Of a stretch of DNA of 5,214 nt, positions 3,257-5,214 are shown one piece after another. Source of the stretch: Acidobacteriota bacterium (GTDB lineage Bacteria; Acidobacteriota; Terriglobia; Terriglobales; Acidobacteriaceae). The stretch is from contig QIAW01000393.1 in assembly GCA_003225655.1 (NCBI GenBank), forward strand, positions 1-5,214, given 5' to 3'. Each line of letters opens with the position of its first letter. The first letter of the stretch is position 1. A program made the translations under genes and the position numbers. The notes under the pieces were generated by a model. That model did not search any database. It was not told where the DNA came from and saw only the letters and a list, made by a program, of their open reading frames with translations.

Positions 3257-5214
3257 CGCCGAGCGTGTTCGTGAAAGCGAAACGCGTCTATGGGCGCACT
3301 CTGGCGGGTCGGCTGCCGGCGCTACCGGAACCATCCACGGATGCGCCGACATGCGCGCTTTGATGCATGACTATAGGAATAACAAGCTGGCGGTTCCGCG
3401 CGCGTTGCTGGTTGAAGCCCACCTGCATGAATGCGTAAGTTGCAGCCGTTACTTCGAGCACGCCACAGCTCCGGTTGCTTGGGAGCCGGCCAAACCCCCG
3501 GCTGCAACCAATCCTCTGCCTTGGAAGATGTATGCAGTCGCTGCCACGATCGTGGTGGTCATCGCCGCGGCCGCAGTTTTTATGCAGAGCGACTCGCTTT
3601 TTGCTACCGCTGGGCCGCGCGCCACGGTGGAATCCATCGATGGCGGATTGTATCGGGTTTCAGCCAACGGCGAACAGGCGGTACGTCCCGGAGACCAATT
3701 TGCTCAGGATGAAATTGTTCGTACCCCCAATGGTGGGCACGCATTTCTCCGTCTGGTGGATGGTTCGCGCGTGGAGATGAACGAGCGCGCAGAGTTCTCT
3801 GTCAGCCAGGGACGCAAAGATACAACCGTGCATCTTGAACGCGGCGACATCCTGATTCAGGCGGCAAAGCGGACCAGCGGACATCTTTATGTCCTCTCTA
3901 AAGATTGCCGCGTTGCCGTTACTGGCACCATCTTCTCCGTCAGCAGTGGGATCAGAGATTCGCGGATAGCGGTGGTCGAGGGTGCTGTGCGCGTCTCCTA
4001 TGCCGGGGAGGAGCAGATGCTCCACCCGGGTGAGGGGATTTCCACCGCCAGTGACAGCGACCCTGTCTCCGTGAAAAGAGAAATTGCCTGGAGCCGCAAC
4101 CTCGACCAATATCTTCAATTACTCGCCCAATTCTCATCGCTGGAAAAGAAATTGGCAAGCATCCCGATGCCGGGTCTGCGTTACAGCAGCCGGTTGCTCC
4201 GCTTCGTGCCGCAGAATGCCGTGCTTTATGCCAGCTCTCCAAATTACGGTGATGCCCTCAAGCAGGCCGACCAGCTACTGCATGACCAGTTGCAGACCAG
4301 CGATGTGTTGAAGAAATGGTGGGAGCAGGTTAATGCTAATCGGCATCCCTCGCTGGAGGAGATGATTGAGAAGTTCCAAACGCTCAGCCAGTACCTCGGA
4401 GACGAGGCGGTGTTGAGTGTGGTGCAGCGGGGTGACCGCTGCGTACCGTTGATCCTGGCGGAGGTACAGCGAGCCGGGCTGCGTGAGTATCTGGAAGGCG
4501 AAGCTGCCAAGGCCAACGACAACCCCAATGGGCAAACAATCCTTCAGGTGCTCAATGCTTCTGAACTCGATGGCGCCGTGGCCAACACCGGCTCAAGGAG
4601 CAGACTGTTTGCGGTCGTACTGCCGGAATACGTTCTGGTTTCACCGGATCCAATGCTGCTCAAGAATGTAATTGCGGGTATTGAATCCCACTCCGAAAGT
4701 GGGTTCGCGGAAACTCCTTATGGCCAGGTGCTCGCGAATCTCTACTCCAAAGGTGCGGGCCTGCTGTTTACGGCTGACATTGCAAGTCTGCGGCAGTATC
4801 GGCGTGAGCGGGTGAATCACAAGGAATACAAAAATCACCCTCACGGCCTGAGACTAGAGGACTCCGGCTTCGGCGATCTCAAGTATCTGATTGCCGAAAG
4901 CAAAGACGTGAATAGCACGCCTGAAAACCATGCCGTAATGGTCTTCAACGGTCCGCGCCACGGCATCGCCTCCTGGCTGGCTGCACCAGCTCCCATGGGT
5001 GCTCTGGAATTCGTTTCGCCGCAAGCCAGCGCGGTGGTATCGGTTGTGGTGAAGCAGCCCGAGGCGATGCTCGATGACATCGTGTCCATAGGCCGCGCTG
5101 AAGGTCCCGGATTCGAATCCGATTTCGGAAACATTGAATCGTGGTTAAGGTTCCGCCTGCGCGAAGATTTTGCCAGCACGCTGGGCGGGGAAGCTACTCT
5201 CGCGCTGGATGGAC
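3186..5214 (+). CDS. Zinc-finger anti-sigma / FecR-domain membrane protein with large C-terminal region, partial (C-terminus off the right edge)
   Basis: The frame is open for 676 codons from ATG 3186 to the window edge. Residues 50-90 form an anti-sigma zinc finger: Cys53, then HLHECVSC with the H79-x3-C83-x2-C86 (ZAS) pattern. A membrane segment follows at 115-133. Residues about 150-290 are a FecR domain: VRPGDQF, RTPNGGHAFLRLVDGSRVEM, VAVTGTIFSV (243-252), VVEGAVRVS (263-271) and LHPGEG (279-284). From about 300 on there is a long, probably extracytoplasmic region with a coiled-coil-like helix (306-326), which I cannot assign to a family. By family knowledge the cytoplasmic zinc finger would bind the neighbouring ECF sigma factor, and FecR domains sense or relay a surface signal; applying this here is inference. 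An in-frame TGA at 3168-3170 makes ATG 3186 the first possible start. No good ribosome binding site is seen, so translation may be coupled to the sigma gene it overlaps. Confidence 0.85.
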   Translation, partial: MNSKEITKSLLKDTIRSIRAEQPDAERVRESETRLWAHSGGSAAGATGTIHGCADMRALMHDYRNNKLAVPRALLVEAHLHECVSCSRYFEHATAPVAWEPAKPPAATNPLPWKMYAVAATIVVVIAAAAVFMQSDSLFATAGPRATVESIDGGLYRVSANGEQAVRPGDQFAQDEIVRTPNGGHAFLRLVDGSRVEMNERAEFSVSQGRKDTTVHLERGDILIQAAKRTSGHLYVLSKDCRVAVTGTIFSVSSGIRDSRIAVVEGAVRVSYAGEEQMLHPGEGISTASDSDPVSVKREIAWSRNLDQYLQLLAQFSSLEKKLASIPMPGLRYSSRLLRFVPQNAVLYASSPNYGDALKQADQLLHDQLQTSDVLKKWWEQVNANRHPSLEEMIEKFQTLSQYLGDEAVLSVVQRGDRCVPLILAEVQRAGLREYLEGEAAKANDNPNGQTILQVLNASELDGAVANTGSRSRLFAVVLPEYVLVSPDPMLLKNVIAGIESHSESGFAETPYGQVLANLYSKGAGLLFTADIASLRQYRRERVNHKEYKNHPHGLRLEDSGFGDLKYLIAESKDVNSTPENHAVMVFNGPRHGIASWLAAPAPMGALEFVSPQASAVVSVVVKQPEAMLDDIVSIGRAEGPGFESDFGNIESWLRFRLREDFASTLGGEATLALDG

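Noticed and set aside
3660..4118. Minus-strand frame of 152 residues
   Set aside because: It is antisense to the well-supported FecR domain and shows no domain of its own.
1..5214. Mobile elements, CRISPR arrays, tRNA or rRNA genes
   Set aside because: No transposase or integrase motifs, no regularly spaced repeats, and no tRNA or rRNA signatures were seen on either strand.

Overview
This window most resembles a soil or sediment Acidobacteriota genome (Terriglobia/Koribacter-like), judged from moderate GC, tandem secreted TraB/GumN proteins, an ECF sigma factor beside a zinc-finger/FecR fusion protein, and REP-like intergenic hairpins. The assignment is inferred from the kind of genes present; no marker gene lies in the window.

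Left part, minus strand (1-1608): two tandem genes for exported TraB/GumN (TIKI-like) family proteins. The complete copy (673-1608) is upstream in transcription. A second copy, running off the left edge (1-397), is about 71% identical to it over the 91 aligned residues. The 275-base spacer between them holds a perfect -10 box, a 13-bp inverted repeat with one arm covering the TTG start of the second copy, and a REP-like 20-mer.

Middle (1609-2683): a 153-base divergent spacer is followed by a small exported hypothetical protein on the plus strand (body 1800-2252). Its well-placed ribosome binding site and ATG (1762) are out of frame with the body because of a T7 run; one more T would give a textbook signal peptide. 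A gene-poor stretch of about 430 bases follows, with three hairpins, the strongest at 2392-2424.

Right part, plus strand (2684-5214): an ECF sigma-70 factor whose frame is open from 2684 to 3256 except for one in-frame amber codon (2942-2944), exactly in the linker between region 2 and region 4. Overlapping its end by 71 bases starts a long protein (3186 to the right edge, at least 676 residues) with an anti-sigma zinc finger, one membrane segment, a FecR domain and a large C-terminal region I do not recognise. Together these look like a sigma/anti-sigma cell-surface signalling pair.

The main puzzles are the split sigma factor and the frame-broken signal peptide. Either could be sequencing error, gene decay, or genuine recoding or slippage; sequence alone cannot decide. 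I see no mobile element, CRISPR array, tRNA or rRNA.
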